Of a stretch of DNA of 13,670 nucleotides, positions 1-7,199 are shown piece after piece. The notes under the pieces were generated by a model. It saw only the letters and a list, made by a program, of their open reading frames with translations, did not search any database and had not been told where the DNA came from. Origin of the DNA: an uncultured Clostridia bacterium (GTDB taxonomy: Bacteria; Bacillota; Clostridia; Christensenellales; Borkfalkiaceae); the NCBI GenBank assembly GCA_947177825.1, contig CAMWWA010000019.1, positions 1 through 13,670 on the forward strand. Direction: 5' to 3'. Every line of letters starts with the position of its first letter. Position 1 is the stretch's first letter. The position numbers were made by a program, and so were the translations under genes.

Positions 1-1
1 A

Positions 2-1372
2 ATGTTTGAAACAATAAAAAATTGTTTTAAGAATAAGGAAATACGAAAGAAGATATGGCTTACGCTGTTGCTTCTGGTCATTTTCCGAATCGGCTGTTAT
101 ATTCCCGTTCCCGGAATAACCGTTGAAACGTTCAAGACGGCTATAGAGGGGCAGTCGTTTTTAAGCATAATGTCGTCCATTTCGGGCGGCTCGCTTGCAA
201 ACGCAACGCTCTTCGCGCTCGGTATCAGCCCGTACATCAACGCCTCGATTATCGTGCAGCTTTTAAGCGTAGGTATTCCCGCGCTCGAAAGACTTTCCAA
301 GCAGGGTGAAGAGGGCAGAAAGAAGATTGCGCAGATTACGCGTTTTCTGACTATCCTCCTTGCCGTTGCGCAGGCAATCGGTATCATCGTCAACTTCGGT
401 TTAAGAAGCACGGACGGCGACCTGGCAATAAAGCTGACTTTCTTCGGCTCCAACTCGTCGATTGGCGACGCGGGCGCAAAGTGGATTGCGGCTATATTCC
501 TTACGGTAGTTTACACGGCGGGCTCCATGCTCGTTATGTGGCTGGGTGAAAGAATAACCGAGTACGGCATTTCCAACGGTATTTCGCTGATAATCTTCAT
601 CGGTATCGTTTCCACGGCGGGCGAACAGCTGGTTGCAAAGTTCACCACGGCGTTCACGGGTAACCCCTCGGTTCTGTGGGAAGTTGCGGGCTTTATCGTC
701 TTGACGGTCATCGAGTTCGCGGCAATCTGTGCGGTAGACCTTTCCGAAAGGAAAATACCCGTACAGTACGCAAAGCAGGTCAAGGGCAGAAGAATGTACG
801 GCGGTCAGTCGTCGGTAATTCCCATGCGCATATCCGGTTCGGGCGTTATGCCCCTTATATTCGCGTTTGCGATTATAAGCGTTCCCGCAATGATTGCAAG
901 TTTGTTTGCACCGGGCACCGGTTTTGAAACGGGCGTTGCGCAGTGGTTCTCGGGCGGCGGACAGAACGGCACGTGGTACGGTCAGCTTATCTATATGATA
1001 GTGCTGTGCGTGCTCATATTCCTGTTCTCGTTCTTCTATGCGTCAATGCAGTTCAATCCCGACGACGTATCCAAGACGATACAGCAGAACGGCGGCTTTA
1101 TCCAGGGTATACGCCCCGGCAAGCCTACGGCGGATTACCTTAAAAAGATAAACAACAGAATTACGCTTTTCGGCGCTATGTATCTTACGATTGTTGCGCT
1201 GGTGCCCTCCATACTCGCGGTAATACTTTCCGCGGTAGGTATTTCGACGGACCTCATAAGCGTATTCTCCACTACGGGTATACTCATCGTCGTATCCTGC
1301 GCGCTCGAGCTTGACAAACAGCTTCAGTCGCAGCTTATGATGAAGAACTACAAGAAAGGCTTCCTGAAATAA
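2..1372 (+). CDS. secY: Protein translocase channel subunit SecY
   Basis: SecY forms the ten-helix protein-conducting pore of the Sec translocon in the cytoplasmic membrane, working with SecE/SecG and the SecA motor. The 456-residue product starts MFETIKNCFKNKEIRKK, a typical SecY N-terminus, so the gene is complete although only one base precedes the ATG and its ribosome site lies outside the window. The first helix leads into IPVPGI (about 35-40), followed by the plug region (SLANATLFALGISPYINASI), the GISNGISLIIF segment, the cytoplasmic C5 loop (QQNGGFIQGIRPGKPT), which is a SecA/ribosome contact region, and the C-terminal LELDKQLQSQLMMKNYKKGF. It is slightly longer than many SecY proteins (about 420-440), mainly through periplasmic-side loops around residues 135-155 and 300-320. 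Only two bases separate it from adk, so the two are cotranscribed and probably translationally coupled. Identification is secure. Confidence 0.98.
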   Translation: MFETIKNCFKNKEIRKKIWLTLLLLVIFRIGCYIPVPGITVETFKTAIEGQSFLSIMSSISGGSLANATLFALGISPYINASIIVQLLSVGIPALERLSKQGEEGRKKIAQITRFLTILLAVAQAIGIIVNFGLRSTDGDLAIKLTFFGSNSSIGDAGAKWIAAIFLTVVYTAGSMLVMWLGERITEYGISNGISLIIFIGIVSTAGEQLVAKFTTAFTGNPSVLWEVAGFIVLTVIEFAAICAVDLSERKIPVQYAKQVKGRRMYGGQSSVIPMRISGSGVMPLIFAFAIISVPAMIASLFAPGTGFETGVAQWFSGGGQNGTWYGQLIYMIVLCVLIFLFSFFYASMQFNPDDVSKTIQQNGGFIQGIRPGKPTADYLKKINNRITLFGAMYLTIVALVPSILAVILSAVGISTDLISVFSTTGILIVVSCALELDKQLQSQLMMKNYKKGFLK

Positions 1373-1374
1373 TT

Positions 1375-2016
1375 ATGAACATAGTTTTACTCGGCGCGCC
1401 CGGCGCGGGCAAGGGAACGCAGGCAAGTTTGCTCGAAGAGCGCTTCCACCTCGTTCACATCTCCACGGGCGACATTTTCAGGGCGAATATAAAGGGCGGC
1501 ACGCCTATTGGCAAGTTAGCTAAAAGCTATATCGACGCGGGCAAGCTCGTCCCCGACGAGGTTACCTGCGATATAGTCAAGGATAGACTGGGCAAGGATG
1601 ACGTCAAGGGCGGCTTCATGCTCGACGGCTTTCCCCGCAATACCTTCCAGGCGGAACAGCTCGACAGATTCGCGCATATCGATTTGTGCGTGAATATCGA
1701 CGTCGATTTGTCACTGCTTATGGACAGAATCTGCGGCAGACGCGTCTGCTCCTGCGGCGAAAGCTATCACGTTTCCACGCTCAACGGAGCGACGACGTGC
1801 AAAAAGTGCGGCAAGGAGCTGTACCGCAGGGACGACGACAATCCCGAAACGGTGCAAAAGCGTCTGGATACTTATTTCAAGGAAACGGCTCCGCTCGTCG
1901 AATATTACGCAAACGCGGGCAAGCTCTTTACGGTGACCTGCGGAAAGCAGTCCCCCAAGGAAGTTTTCGATAAGATTGCCGAAGAACTTGTAAGGCGCGG
2001 CAGAAGCAGAAAATGA
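1375..2016 (+). CDS. adk: Adenylate kinase (long form, zinc-type LID)
   Basis: Adenylate kinase interconverts ATP + AMP and 2 ADP in the cytoplasm. The 213-residue protein has the P-loop GAPGAGKGT at 7-15, the AMP-binding DGFPRN at 84-89 (usual form DGFPRT) and the LID followed by RRDDDNPETVQKRL. The LID carries four cysteines (125, 127, 142, 145), as in zinc-binding Gram-positive enzymes, but the first pair is C-S-C instead of the usual C-x-x-C. The ATG lies two bases after the secY stop; the nearest SD-like AAAGG is inside secY about 15 bases upstream, so translation probably depends on ribosomes finishing secY. Its TGA overlaps the map ATG (ATGA). The secY-adk-map order is classical for Bacillota. 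Confidence 0.97.
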   Translation: MNIVLLGAPGAGKGTQASLLEERFHLVHISTGDIFRANIKGGTPIGKLAKSYIDAGKLVPDEVTCDIVKDRLGKDDVKGGFMLDGFPRNTFQAEQLDRFAHIDLCVNIDVDLSLLMDRICGRRVCSCGESYHVSTLNGATTCKKCGKELYRRDDDNPETVQKRLDTYFKETAPLVEYYANAGKLFTVTCGKQSPKEVFDKIAEELVRRGRSRK

Positions 2017-2759
2017 TATACGTCAAGACCGAACAGGAAATAGAGCTCATGCGCGAGCCCTGCCGCATAGTCAAGGAAACGCTTGAATACGTCGGCAAAC
2101 ATATACGCGCGGGCATGACCACCAAGGAGGTGGACGAGCTCGTCTATAAGTATATCACCATGAACGGTGCAATCCCGTCCGAGCTGGGCTATTGCGGATA
2201 TCCCGCAAGCTCGTGCGTATCGGTCAACGAGGTCGTTGTGCACGGCATCCCCGGCGACAGAATTTTAGAGGACGGCGACATAGTCAGCGTAGACATAACC
2301 GCGGAAAAGAACGGCTTTCAGGGCGACGCGTGCAGAACCTTTTTAATCGGCAACGTGTCCGAGGAAAAGAGAAAGCTGGTCAAAGTCACCGAAGAATGCT
2401 TCTTTAAGGCTATCGAGGGATTAAAGGCGGGCACGCCTCTCTACGATATCGGCTACGCGGTGCAGACACACGCCGAAAGTCACGGCTACGGAGTCGTAAG
2501 GGCGCTTACGGGGCACGGCATAGGCAGAGAGATGCACGAGGACCCTTCGGTTCCCAACTACGGAAGAAAGGGCACGGGCATGCGCCTGAAAGCGGGAATG
2601 ACCATCTGTATCGAACCTATGATAAATATGGGAACGTACAAGGTCGATTTCGACAGAAAGGACGGCTGGACGGTAAGGACTGCGGACGGCAAGCCTGCGG
2701 CGCACTATGAAAACACGGTACTCATAACCGAGGACGGAGTGGAAATTCTGACTCTATGA
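2013..2759 (+). CDS. map: Methionine aminopeptidase, type I
   Basis: This enzyme removes the initiator methionine from nascent cytoplasmic proteins using a dinuclear metal centre. The 248-residue product is a bare type Ia catalytic domain without an N-terminal extension. All five metal ligands of the pita-bread fold are readable: D94 (SVDI), D105 (GDAC), H168 (GHGIG), E201 (IEPM) and E233 (HYENTV); H175 in the REMHEDP stretch is the conserved substrate-side histidine. It overlaps adk by 4 bases at its start and the KOW gene by 4 bases at its end, both as ATGA, indicating reinitiation coupling in one operon. Length and motifs are normal for the family. Confidence 0.97.
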   Translation: MIYVKTEQEIELMREPCRIVKETLEYVGKHIRAGMTTKEVDELVYKYITMNGAIPSELGYCGYPASSCVSVNEVVVHGIPGDRILEDGDIVSVDITAEKNGFQGDACRTFLIGNVSEEKRKLVKVTEECFFKAIEGLKAGTPLYDIGYAVQTHAESHGYGVVRALTGHGIGREMHEDPSVPNYGRKGTGMRLKAGMTICIEPMINMGTYKVDFDRKDGWTVRTADGKPAAHYENTVLITEDGVEILTL

Positions 2760-3025
2760 AAGTTAAGATTCCCCAAACGGGCGGAGTGGTGCAGAGTGTC
2801 CGTGGGCGCGACGAAGGACGGTATTACGTCATAGCCGAAGTTTTAAGCGGCGGATTCGTACTTGTCGTCGACGGCAAAACGCGAACGCTTGAAAACCCCA
2901 AAAAGAAAAACGCAAAACATCTGCGGCTTTTGCCGCACAACCTTTCCGAAGCGGGAATTGTGCGGGACAAGTCGTTCGACGTCAGCACGGCGCATTATTT
3001 AAAAGAGCTGGCGGAAAAAAGTTAA
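2756..3025 (+). CDS. KOW-domain RNA-binding protein (L14e-like)
   Basis: An 89-residue basic protein with a KOW-type SH3-like beta fold: GGVVQSVRGRDEGRYYVIAEVL (about 9-30, shown here as the core of the motif) followed by DGKTRTLENPKKKNAKHLRLLP. Small KOW proteins resembling eukaryotic/archaeal L14e are found between map and infA in many Clostridia and are thought to bind RNA or the ribosome; no precise function is established to my knowledge. The ATG overlaps the map stop (ATGA), so it is translationally coupled. The C-terminal 25 residues beyond the KOW core look helical and charged. Family assignment is good, role is inference from context. Confidence 0.88.
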   Translation: MKVKIPQTGGVVQSVRGRDEGRYYVIAEVLSGGFVLVVDGKTRTLENPKKKNAKHLRLLPHNLSEAGIVRDKSFDVSTAHYLKELAEKS

Positions 3026-3043
3026 ATCGGAGGACGTAAAGTT

Positions 3044-3265
3044 TTGTCTAAGGACGACGTTATCGAAGCGGAAGGCAAAGTAATAGAGTGTCTGCCCAAC
3101 GCAAATTTCAAAGTTAAACTCACGAACGGTTACGTTATCACGGCGTATATTTCCGGTAAGCTCCGCCTCAACTATATAAGAATTATAGAAGGCGACAACG
3201 TTAAGCTGGAAATGAGCCCGTACGACCTTACCAAGGGACGCATCACCTGGCGCAGCAAGGGCTGA
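3044..3265 (+). CDS. infA: Translation initiation factor IF-1
   Basis: IF-1 binds the ribosomal A site on the 30S subunit during initiation. The 73-residue product, [17 protein letters not shown]..., is a single S1-like OB fold with the usual [12 protein letters not shown] and the C-terminal RITWRSKG. The start is TTG at 3044, chosen because GGAGG lies 10 bases upstream (3029-3033) and the encoded N-terminus matches the family; there is no in-frame ATG near it. A TTG start could be a way to keep IF-1 output low. It sits 18 bases after the KOW gene. The 3' flank is unusual in holding a dispersed repeat. Confidence 0.97.
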   Translation: MSKDDVIEAEGKVIECLPNANFKVKLTNGYVITAYISGKLRLNYIRIIEGDNVKLEMSPYDLTKGRITWRSKG

Positions 3266-3270
3266 GCGGC

Positions 3271-3330
3271 GCGTCGCCGCAGCCAAGTCCTTTAATTGCC
3301 TGCGCTGCAAACAAGCTGTAATTCAGCAAA
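3271..3330 (+). repeat. Dispersed repeat, copy A (infA-rpmJ spacer)
   Basis: This 60-bp stretch starting 5 bases after the infA stop matches 7442-7500. The core GCAGCCAAGTCCTTTAAT (3279-3296) is identical in both, with weaker similarity before it (GYGTCRC) and after it (ACAA..GCT....CAGCAAA). Within copy A, GCAGC (3279-3283) can pair with GCTGC (3304-3308), and GCTG with CAGC around 3315-3327. Both copies follow a stop codon on the plus strand. Function unknown; a 3'-UTR RNA element or degenerate mobile repeat is possible. Confidence 0.6.
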
Positions 3331-3364
3331 TAAAAAAAACAAAAACAATACGGAGATAAAATCA

Positions 3365-3481
3365 ATGAAAGTAAGACCTTCGGTTAAACCTATGTGCGAT
3401 AAATGCAAGGTTATCAAGAGAAACGGCAAGGTTATGGTCATCTGTTCCAAGAACAAGAGCCATAAGCAGAGACAGGGCTAA
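3365..3481 (+). CDS. rpmJ: Large-subunit ribosomal protein L36 (bL36, zinc form)
   Basis: A 38-residue protein, the smallest of the large subunit. The zinc ribbon is intact, with C11, C14, C27 and H33. The ATG at 3365 is preceded by GGAG (3352-3355) at 9 bases and gives the standard [15 protein letters not shown]-terminus; an in-frame TTG at 3296 would add 23 unrelated residues and has no ribosome site. It follows infA, as in most Bacillota, but is separated from it by 99 bases containing a repeat and from rpsM by 307 bases. Confidence 0.97.
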   Translation: MKVRPSVKPMCDKCKVIKRNGKVMVICSKNKSHKQRQG

Positions 3482-3527
3482 TTGAGCAAATTTTGCAAAA
3501 TTAGCTACTTTAGCGGCAAAAATTTTC

Positions 3528-3557
3528 TTGCTTTTTAAAAACAACGTGTGATATAAT
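3528..3557 (+). promoter_or_regulatory. Extended -10 promoter for the alpha operon
   Basis: TTGCTT (3528-3533), an 18-base spacer and a perfect TATAAT (3552-3557), with TG one base upstream making an extended -10. The string GTGTGATATAAT is repeated exactly at the strong promoter at 6811. Transcription should start near 3564 and give a leader of about 225 bases before rpsM. It probably lets rpsM-rplQ be transcribed apart from the upstream superoperon. Confidence 0.7.
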
Positions 3558-3563
3558 GTACGT

Positions 3564-3788
3564 TGCAAATTTTCGGTTAAAGTAACCCGGCGCGCGTAAA
3601 ATCCGTGCGGGACGGGTGTGCTTTTCCGTTTTTTTGCGTTTTAAAAAGCGGCGTTTAACAGCGCGAAAACAATTCCGTATATGCATTTTGTGGGCATTCA
3701 TTCCAAAATCAAAACTCCCCGAAAAGCGCATACGGCTCTATATATACACTATTAAATTTCAAGATTATTAACGGAGGAAATAAATCGT
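3564..3788 (+). promoter_or_regulatory. Structured leader before rpsM, possible ribosomal-protein autoregulatory site
   Basis: The 307-base gap between rpmJ and rpsM holds no gene. Downstream of the promoter I can pair ACCCG (3585-3589) with CGGGT (3613-3617), enclosing CGCGCG (3591-3596) with CGTGCG (3604-3609, one G-U) and a 7-base loop. A second long-range stem joins 3675-3684 (CCGTATATGC) to 3726-3735 (GCGCATACGG) with one mismatch, enclosing ATTTTG/CAAAAT. The rpsM site GGAGG (3773-3777) follows. S4, encoded third in this operon, represses the alpha operon through such a leader in E. coli; assigning that role here is inference. Confidence 0.45.
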
Positions 3789-4163
3789 ATGGCACGTATT
3801 GCCGGTGTAGATTTACCCAGAGAGAAGAGAATCGAAATTGGTCTTACCTATATCTTCGGTATAGGTCTGGCAACTTCCAAAAAGATTCTTGCGGCAACAG
3901 GCATCAACCCCGATACCAGAGTTAAGGACCTGGACGAGACCGCAGTTTCCAAACTCAGAGAGTATATCGACCATAATTACAGAGTAGAAGGCGAACTCCG
4001 CTCGGAAGTATCGCTTAACATCAAAAGACTTATGGAAATAGGTTCTTACAGAGGAATCCGCCACAGAAAGGGACTTCCCGTAAGAGGACAATCTTCCAAG
4101 AGAAACGCGAGGACGAGAAAGGGTCCCCGCCGCACGGTAGCCAAGAAGAAGGGCGCAAAGTAA
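3789..4163 (+). CDS. rpsM: Small-subunit ribosomal protein S13 (uS13)
   Basis: S13 sits in the head of the 30S subunit and contacts the large subunit and tRNA. The 124-residue product begins [21 protein letters not shown] and has the helix-two-turn-helix region and [16 protein letters not shown] followed by [11 protein letters not shown] and a lysine-rich tail. Residues 100-106 read GQSSKRN where most bacteria have GQRTKTN or close variants, so this loop is slightly divergent. Start supported by GGAGG 11 bases upstream. First gene of the alpha operon, 23 bases before rpsK. Confidence 0.98.
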   Translation: MARIAGVDLPREKRIEIGLTYIFGIGLATSKKILAATGINPDTRVKDLDETAVSKLREYIDHNYRVEGELRSEVSLNIKRLMEIGSYRGIRHRKGLPVRGQSSKRNARTRKGPRRTVAKKKGAK

Positions 4164-4186
4164 GGTCAGGGAGGATTTAATATTTT

Positions 4187-4588
4187 ATGGCAGCAGCTAC
4201 TAAAAAGACGACCGTAACCAGAAAGCGTAAAGAGCTTAAAAAGGTCGATAAAGGTCAGGTACACATTCAGTCATCTTTCAACAATACTTTGGTGACCGTA
4301 ACCGATATGCAGGGCAACGCAATCAGCCAGTCGAGCGCAGGCGCACTCGGCTTCAAGGGTTCCAGGAAGGGCACTCCTTTCGCGGCTCAGATGGCTTGCG
4401 AAACGGCTGCAAAGGCGGCAAAAGAGCACGGACTCCGCTCTGTCGAAGTCTACGTTAAGGGTCCCGGCGCAGGCAGGGAGTCCGCAATCCGCGCACTTGC
4501 GAACTGCGAACTCGAAATCACGCTTATCGCCGACGTTTCACCCATACCCCACAACGGATGCAGACCGCCTAAGCGTCGCAGAGTATAA
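4187..4588 (+). CDS. rpsK: Small-subunit ribosomal protein S11 (uS11)
   Basis: S11 lies in the platform of the 30S subunit near the mRNA exit and the 3' end of 16S rRNA. The 133-residue protein has a lysine/arginine-rich N-terminal tail, then [49 protein letters not shown] and the invariant end [15 protein letters not shown]. Residue 48 is Gln in [13 protein letters not shown], where Trp is usual (AISWSSAG). The ribosome site GGAGG (4170-4174) is 12 bases before the ATG. Cotranscribed with rpsM and rpsD. Confidence 0.98.
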   Translation: MAAATKKTTVTRKRKELKKVDKGQVHIQSSFNNTLVTVTDMQGNAISQSSAGALGFKGSRKGTPFAAQMACETAAKAAKEHGLRSVEVYVKGPGAGRESAIRALANCELEITLIADVSPIPHNGCRPPKRRRV

Positions 4589-4606
4589 AGGAGGACAAGA
4601 TAGATT

Positions 4607-5230
4607 ATGGCAACTTACAGAGAAGCAAAATGCCGCCTTTGCAGAAGAGAAGGCGCAAAGCTCTTTTTGAAGGGCGATAAATGTTATAACGGCAAGTGCC
4701 CGTTTGAAAAGCGTCCCGTAGCTCCCGGCGTACACGGCGCAGGCAGAAAGAAGGTTTCCGAATACGGACAGCAGCTCCGCGAAAAGCAGAAGGTTAAGCG
4801 TATTTACGGCGTTCAGGAAGGTCAGTTCAGGGCTTATTACGAGCGCGCGGACAGAATGAAGGGCATCACCGGTGAAAACATGCTCTCCCTTCTCGAAAGA
4901 AGACTTGACAACGTCGTTTACAGAATGGGTATCGGCGTTTCACGCGCACAGGCAAGACAGCTTGTAAACCACGGACACTTCACCGTAAACGGTAAAAAGG
5001 TTAACGTTCCCTCCTTCATCGTAAAGGCGGGCGACGTAATAGCAGTCAAGGAGAGCAAGACCTCCAACAAATATTTCGAGGGTATCAAGTCCGCAAAGGC
5101 AGCTAACCTGCCCAAGTGGTTGGAATTCAGCCCCGAAAAGCTGGAAGGCAAGATTGTTGCGCTTCCCGCAAGAGACGATATAGACAGCCAGATTGCAGAG
5201 CATATGATTGTCGAGTTGTACTCCAAGTAA
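4607..5230 (+). CDS. rpsD: Small-subunit ribosomal protein S4 (uS4, zinc form)
   Basis: S4 is a primary 16S rRNA binding protein that nucleates 30S body assembly and in many bacteria represses its own operon. The 207-residue product has a zinc-finger N-terminus with C9, C12, C26 and C31 (the C+ form) and an S4 RNA-binding domain at about 97-157 ([14 protein letters not shown] ... [17 protein letters not shown]). AAGGAGG (4588-4594) overlaps the rpsK stop and lies 12 bases before the ATG. Its place in the alpha operon, not as a separate gene as in Bacillus subtilis, makes it the natural candidate regulator of the leader at 3564-3788. Confidence 0.98.
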   Translation: MATYREAKCRLCRREGAKLFLKGDKCYNGKCPFEKRPVAPGVHGAGRKKVSEYGQQLREKQKVKRIYGVQEGQFRAYYERADRMKGITGENMLSLLERRLDNVVYRMGIGVSRAQARQLVNHGHFTVNGKKVNVPSFIVKAGDVIAVKESKTSNKYFEGIKSAKAANLPKWLEFSPEKLEGKIVALPARDDIDSQIAEHMIVELYSK

Positions 5231-5254
5231 TTCATAAAAAATAGGAGGTAGTAT

Positions 5255-6208
5255 ATGATTGAGATAGATATACCCAAAATCGAAGTGGTGGAAAGTGAGA
5301 ATCAGTCATACGCAAAGGTCGTTGTCGAACCCCTGGAAAAGGGCTTCGGACTTACAATAGGCAACTGCCTTAGAAGAATATTGCTGTCTGCTCTTCCCGG
5401 CGCTGCCGCTCAGGGCATAAGATTTTTAGACGGTTCGGTAAAGCACGAATTTTCGCCCATAGCAGGCGTCAAGGAGGACGTTACCGAGATAATTCTCAAT
5501 TTAAAAACTCTTGCAATCAAGACGAAAATAACCGATAAAGACTATATTAAGGTCGTTCACCTCTACAAGGAAGGACCCTGCGAAGTCAAGGCAAGCGATA
5601 TCGAGCAGGACGCAGAGCTTGAAATTATCAACGGCGACCAGCATATCTGCACGGTTGACGAGGGCGGCAAAATCGATATGGAAATTACCATCGGCCGCGG
5701 CAGGGGCTACAAGGGTGCCGACCACACCAAGACCGAACTTATCGACTATATTCCCATCGACTCCATCTATACGCCCGTAAAGAAAGTTAATTACAGCGTA
5801 GAGAATACGAGAGTAGGTCAGAATACCGACTTTGACAAGCTGGTTTTAGAAGTATGGACGAACGGCGCGTTCTCCGCAAAGGAAATCGTGTCGCTTGCGG
5901 CAAAGATTATGCAGGACCATATCGGACTTTTCGTCGATTTGTCGGAAACGATTAAGGATATGGACATACTCGTCAAGAACGAGGACGACCGTCAGCAGAA
6001 AATTCTTGCAATGGCAATCGAGGATATGGACTTGTCCGTGCGCTCCTACAACTGCTTGAAGCGTGCAAACATCCACACGGTTGAAGATTTGACCAAGAAG
6101 ACGGAAGACGAAATGCTCAAGGTGCGCAACCTTGGCAGAAAGTCTCTGGACGAAGTAATTTTGAAATTACAGTCCTACGGACTTTCGTTAGCTAACAAGG
6201 AGGACTAA
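5255..6208 (+). CDS. rpoA: RNA polymerase alpha subunit
   Basis: The alpha dimer is the scaffold for RNA polymerase assembly, and its C-terminal domain touches UP elements and activators. The 317-residue product has the N-terminal dimerisation domain ([20 protein letters not shown] at about 25-44, then [17 protein letters not shown]) up to about residue 230, an acidic linker, and the helix-hairpin-helix C-terminal domain from about 252, including [12 protein letters not shown]. All landmarks are present and the length is normal for Bacillota. A strong TAGGAGGT (5243-5250) precedes the ATG. The AAGGAGG near its 3' end serves rplQ. Confidence 0.98.
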   Translation: MIEIDIPKIEVVESENQSYAKVVVEPLEKGFGLTIGNCLRRILLSALPGAAAQGIRFLDGSVKHEFSPIAGVKEDVTEIILNLKTLAIKTKITDKDYIKVVHLYKEGPCEVKASDIEQDAELEIINGDQHICTVDEGGKIDMEITIGRGRGYKGADHTKTELIDYIPIDSIYTPVKKVNYSVENTRVGQNTDFDKLVLEVWTNGAFSAKEIVSLAAKIMQDHIGLFVDLSETIKDMDILVKNEDDRQQKILAMAIEDMDLSVRSYNCLKRANIHTVEDLTKKTEDEMLKVRNLGRKSLDEVILKLQSYGLSLANKED

Positions 6209-6212
6209 TAAG

Positions 6213-6719
6213 ATGCCCGCAAAATTAGGAAGAACATCAGAACAGAGAAACGCATTATTAAGGAACCAGGCGTCCGAGCTTTTGTGGTACGGCAAAATAC
6301 AGACGACGGAGGCTAAGGCAAAGGCGCTTCAGCCCTACGTTGAAAAGATTATAACCAAGGCGATGAGCGTTTACGACCTCAACGAAGAGAAGCAGGTTAA
6401 AAAGACCGACGCAAAGGGCAAGGAAGTAACCGTTAAGGTTATTCAGGACAGCCCCAAGAAGCTTGCGGTACGCCGCGCTTTAATGGCAAAACTTCGCGAC
6501 TTGCAGGAAGTAAAGGGCTTTTCCGAAAAGAAGAGCGAGTACAAGGCGAGAACCAAGGACATTCAGCACCCCTTAATGGAAAAGCTGTTTAACGAAATCG
6601 CGCCCAAGTACGCACAGCGCAAGGAAGAGCTGGGCCAGGGCGGCGGATATACGCGCATCTATCTTTTGGGCCAGCGCCGCGGCGACGCTGCCGAAGAGGC
6701 AATCATAGAGCTTGTATAA
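6213..6719 (+). CDS. rplQ: Large-subunit ribosomal protein L17 (bL17, extended form)
   Basis: L17 lies at the bottom of the 50S subunit near the exit tunnel. The N-terminus ([18 protein letters not shown]) and C-terminus ([21 protein letters not shown]) are standard, but the protein has 168 residues against about 115-130 in Bacillus. The extra length lies in two charged insertions, about 53-80 ([19 protein letters not shown]) and about 100-118. I recall comparable long L17 proteins in gut Clostridia, so this looks like a clade trait. AAGGAGG (6197-6203) inside rpoA is 9 bases before the ATG; 4 bases separate the two genes. Last gene of the operon. Confidence 0.97.
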   Translation: MPAKLGRTSEQRNALLRNQASELLWYGKIQTTEAKAKALQPYVEKIITKAMSVYDLNEEKQVKKTDAKGKEVTVKVIQDSPKKLAVRRALMAKLRDLQEVKGFSEKKSEYKARTKDIQHPLMEKLFNEIAPKYAQRKEELGQGGGYTRIYLLGQRRGDAAEEAIIELV

Positions 6720-6738
6720 CAATTAAAAAATCACGTTT

Positions 6739-6768
6739 AAAAGGTTCCCGTTTTCAGGAACCTTTTTT
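6739..6768 (+). terminator. Rho-independent terminator after rplQ
   Basis: AAAAGGTTCC (6739-6748) pairs perfectly with GGAACCTTTT (6757-6766) around an 8-base loop, and the stem runs into a T tract. It lies 20 bases after the rplQ stop and closes the ribosomal operon. Confidence 0.92.
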
Positions 6769-6794
6769 CGTTTTCGTAAATAATAAAAATATAA

Positions 6795-6822
6795 TTGACA
6801 TATACGCAAAGTGTGATATAAT
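6795..6822 (+). promoter_or_regulatory. Strong promoter for the first small membrane protein
   Basis: Consensus TTGACA (6795-6800), 16-base spacer, consensus TATAAT (6817-6822) with an extended -10 TG. The -10 region GTGTGATATAAT is identical to that at 3546-3557. Start expected near 6829, leaving a short leader with AAAGGAGA (6841-6848). This is the best promoter in the window, implying high expression. Confidence 0.88.
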
Positions 6823-6855
6823 ATAAACAGTAAAAAGAACAAAGGAGATTTAAAA

Positions 6856-7074
6856 ATGGCAAGCAAGAAAGATTACTTCGGACTTGGCAGACTGGTAAGC
6901 ATCATTCTGGCAATCATCCCTTTCACCGCTTGGATTCTGGGTATGGTTACCCGTTTTTCCGAGGGTAAAATCGTTGCGGGTATCATTCGTATCTTCGGCG
7001 GTTGGCTTATCTGGCTTCTCGACCTCATTCTTATGATCGCAAGCGGCCACATTTTGCGCTTACTTAATTTCTAA
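6856..7074 (+). CDS. Small two-helix membrane protein, paralogue 1
   Basis: A 72-residue protein of unknown function. After a short polar start (MASKKDYFGLG) come two hydrophobic segments, about 10-31 (RLVSIILAIIPFTAWILGMV) and about 41-66 (AGIIRIFGGWLIWLLDLILM), joined by a short TRFSEGK hairpin. There is no cleavable signal peptide or catalytic motif. It is a monocistronic unit: consensus promoter, AAAGGAGA 7 bases before the ATG, and its own 13-bp terminator stem. Residues RLV..IL.IIPF..W and GW.....DLI....G match the protein encoded at 7200-7436, so the two are paralogues. The coding call is strong because of the full expression signals and paralogy; function is unknown. Confidence 0.85.
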   Translation: MASKKDYFGLGRLVSIILAIIPFTAWILGMVTRFSEGKIVAGIIRIFGGWLIWLLDLILMIASGHILRLLNF

Positions 7075-7094
7075 GTCAGGACAAACGAACAAAG

Positions 7095-7135
7095 AATCCA
7101 GCCCGACGTCCGTCGGGCTGGATTTTCTTTTTATC
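7095..7135 (+). terminator. Strong terminator after small membrane protein 1
   Basis: A perfect 13-bp stem, AATCCAGCCCGAC (7095-7107) with GTCGGGCTGGATT (7112-7124), and a GTCC loop, followed by TTTTCTTTTT. It lies 20 bases after the stop and separates the two paralogues into different transcripts. Confidence 0.95.
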
Positions 7136-7147
7136 AAAGTCATTATT

Positions 7148-7182
7148 TTGAAATCCGCGGCATATGAATATAAAGCACAAAA
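7148..7182 (+). promoter_or_regulatory. Weak promoter candidate with AAGCACAAAA box
   Basis: Because a strong terminator precedes it, paralogue 2 needs its own promoter. The best I see is TTGAAA (7148-7153) and TATAAA (7169-7174) with a short 15-base spacer. TAAAGCACAAAA (7171-7182) overlaps the -10 and recurs exactly at 11411-11422 upstream of rpmE. Tentative. Confidence 0.35.
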
Positions 7183-7199
7183 TTTAAAGGAGTAAAAAA

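Noticed and set aside
3296..3364. TTG start extending L36 by 23 residues
   Set aside because: L36 is about 37-38 residues; the ATG at 3365 has GGAG at 9 bases and the normal N-terminus.
3491..3521. Possible terminator after rpmJ (TTTTGC/GCAAAA enclosing GCTA/TAGC)
   Set aside because: The stem is short, AT-rich and interrupted, and the T-rich tail overlaps the following promoter; too weak to call.
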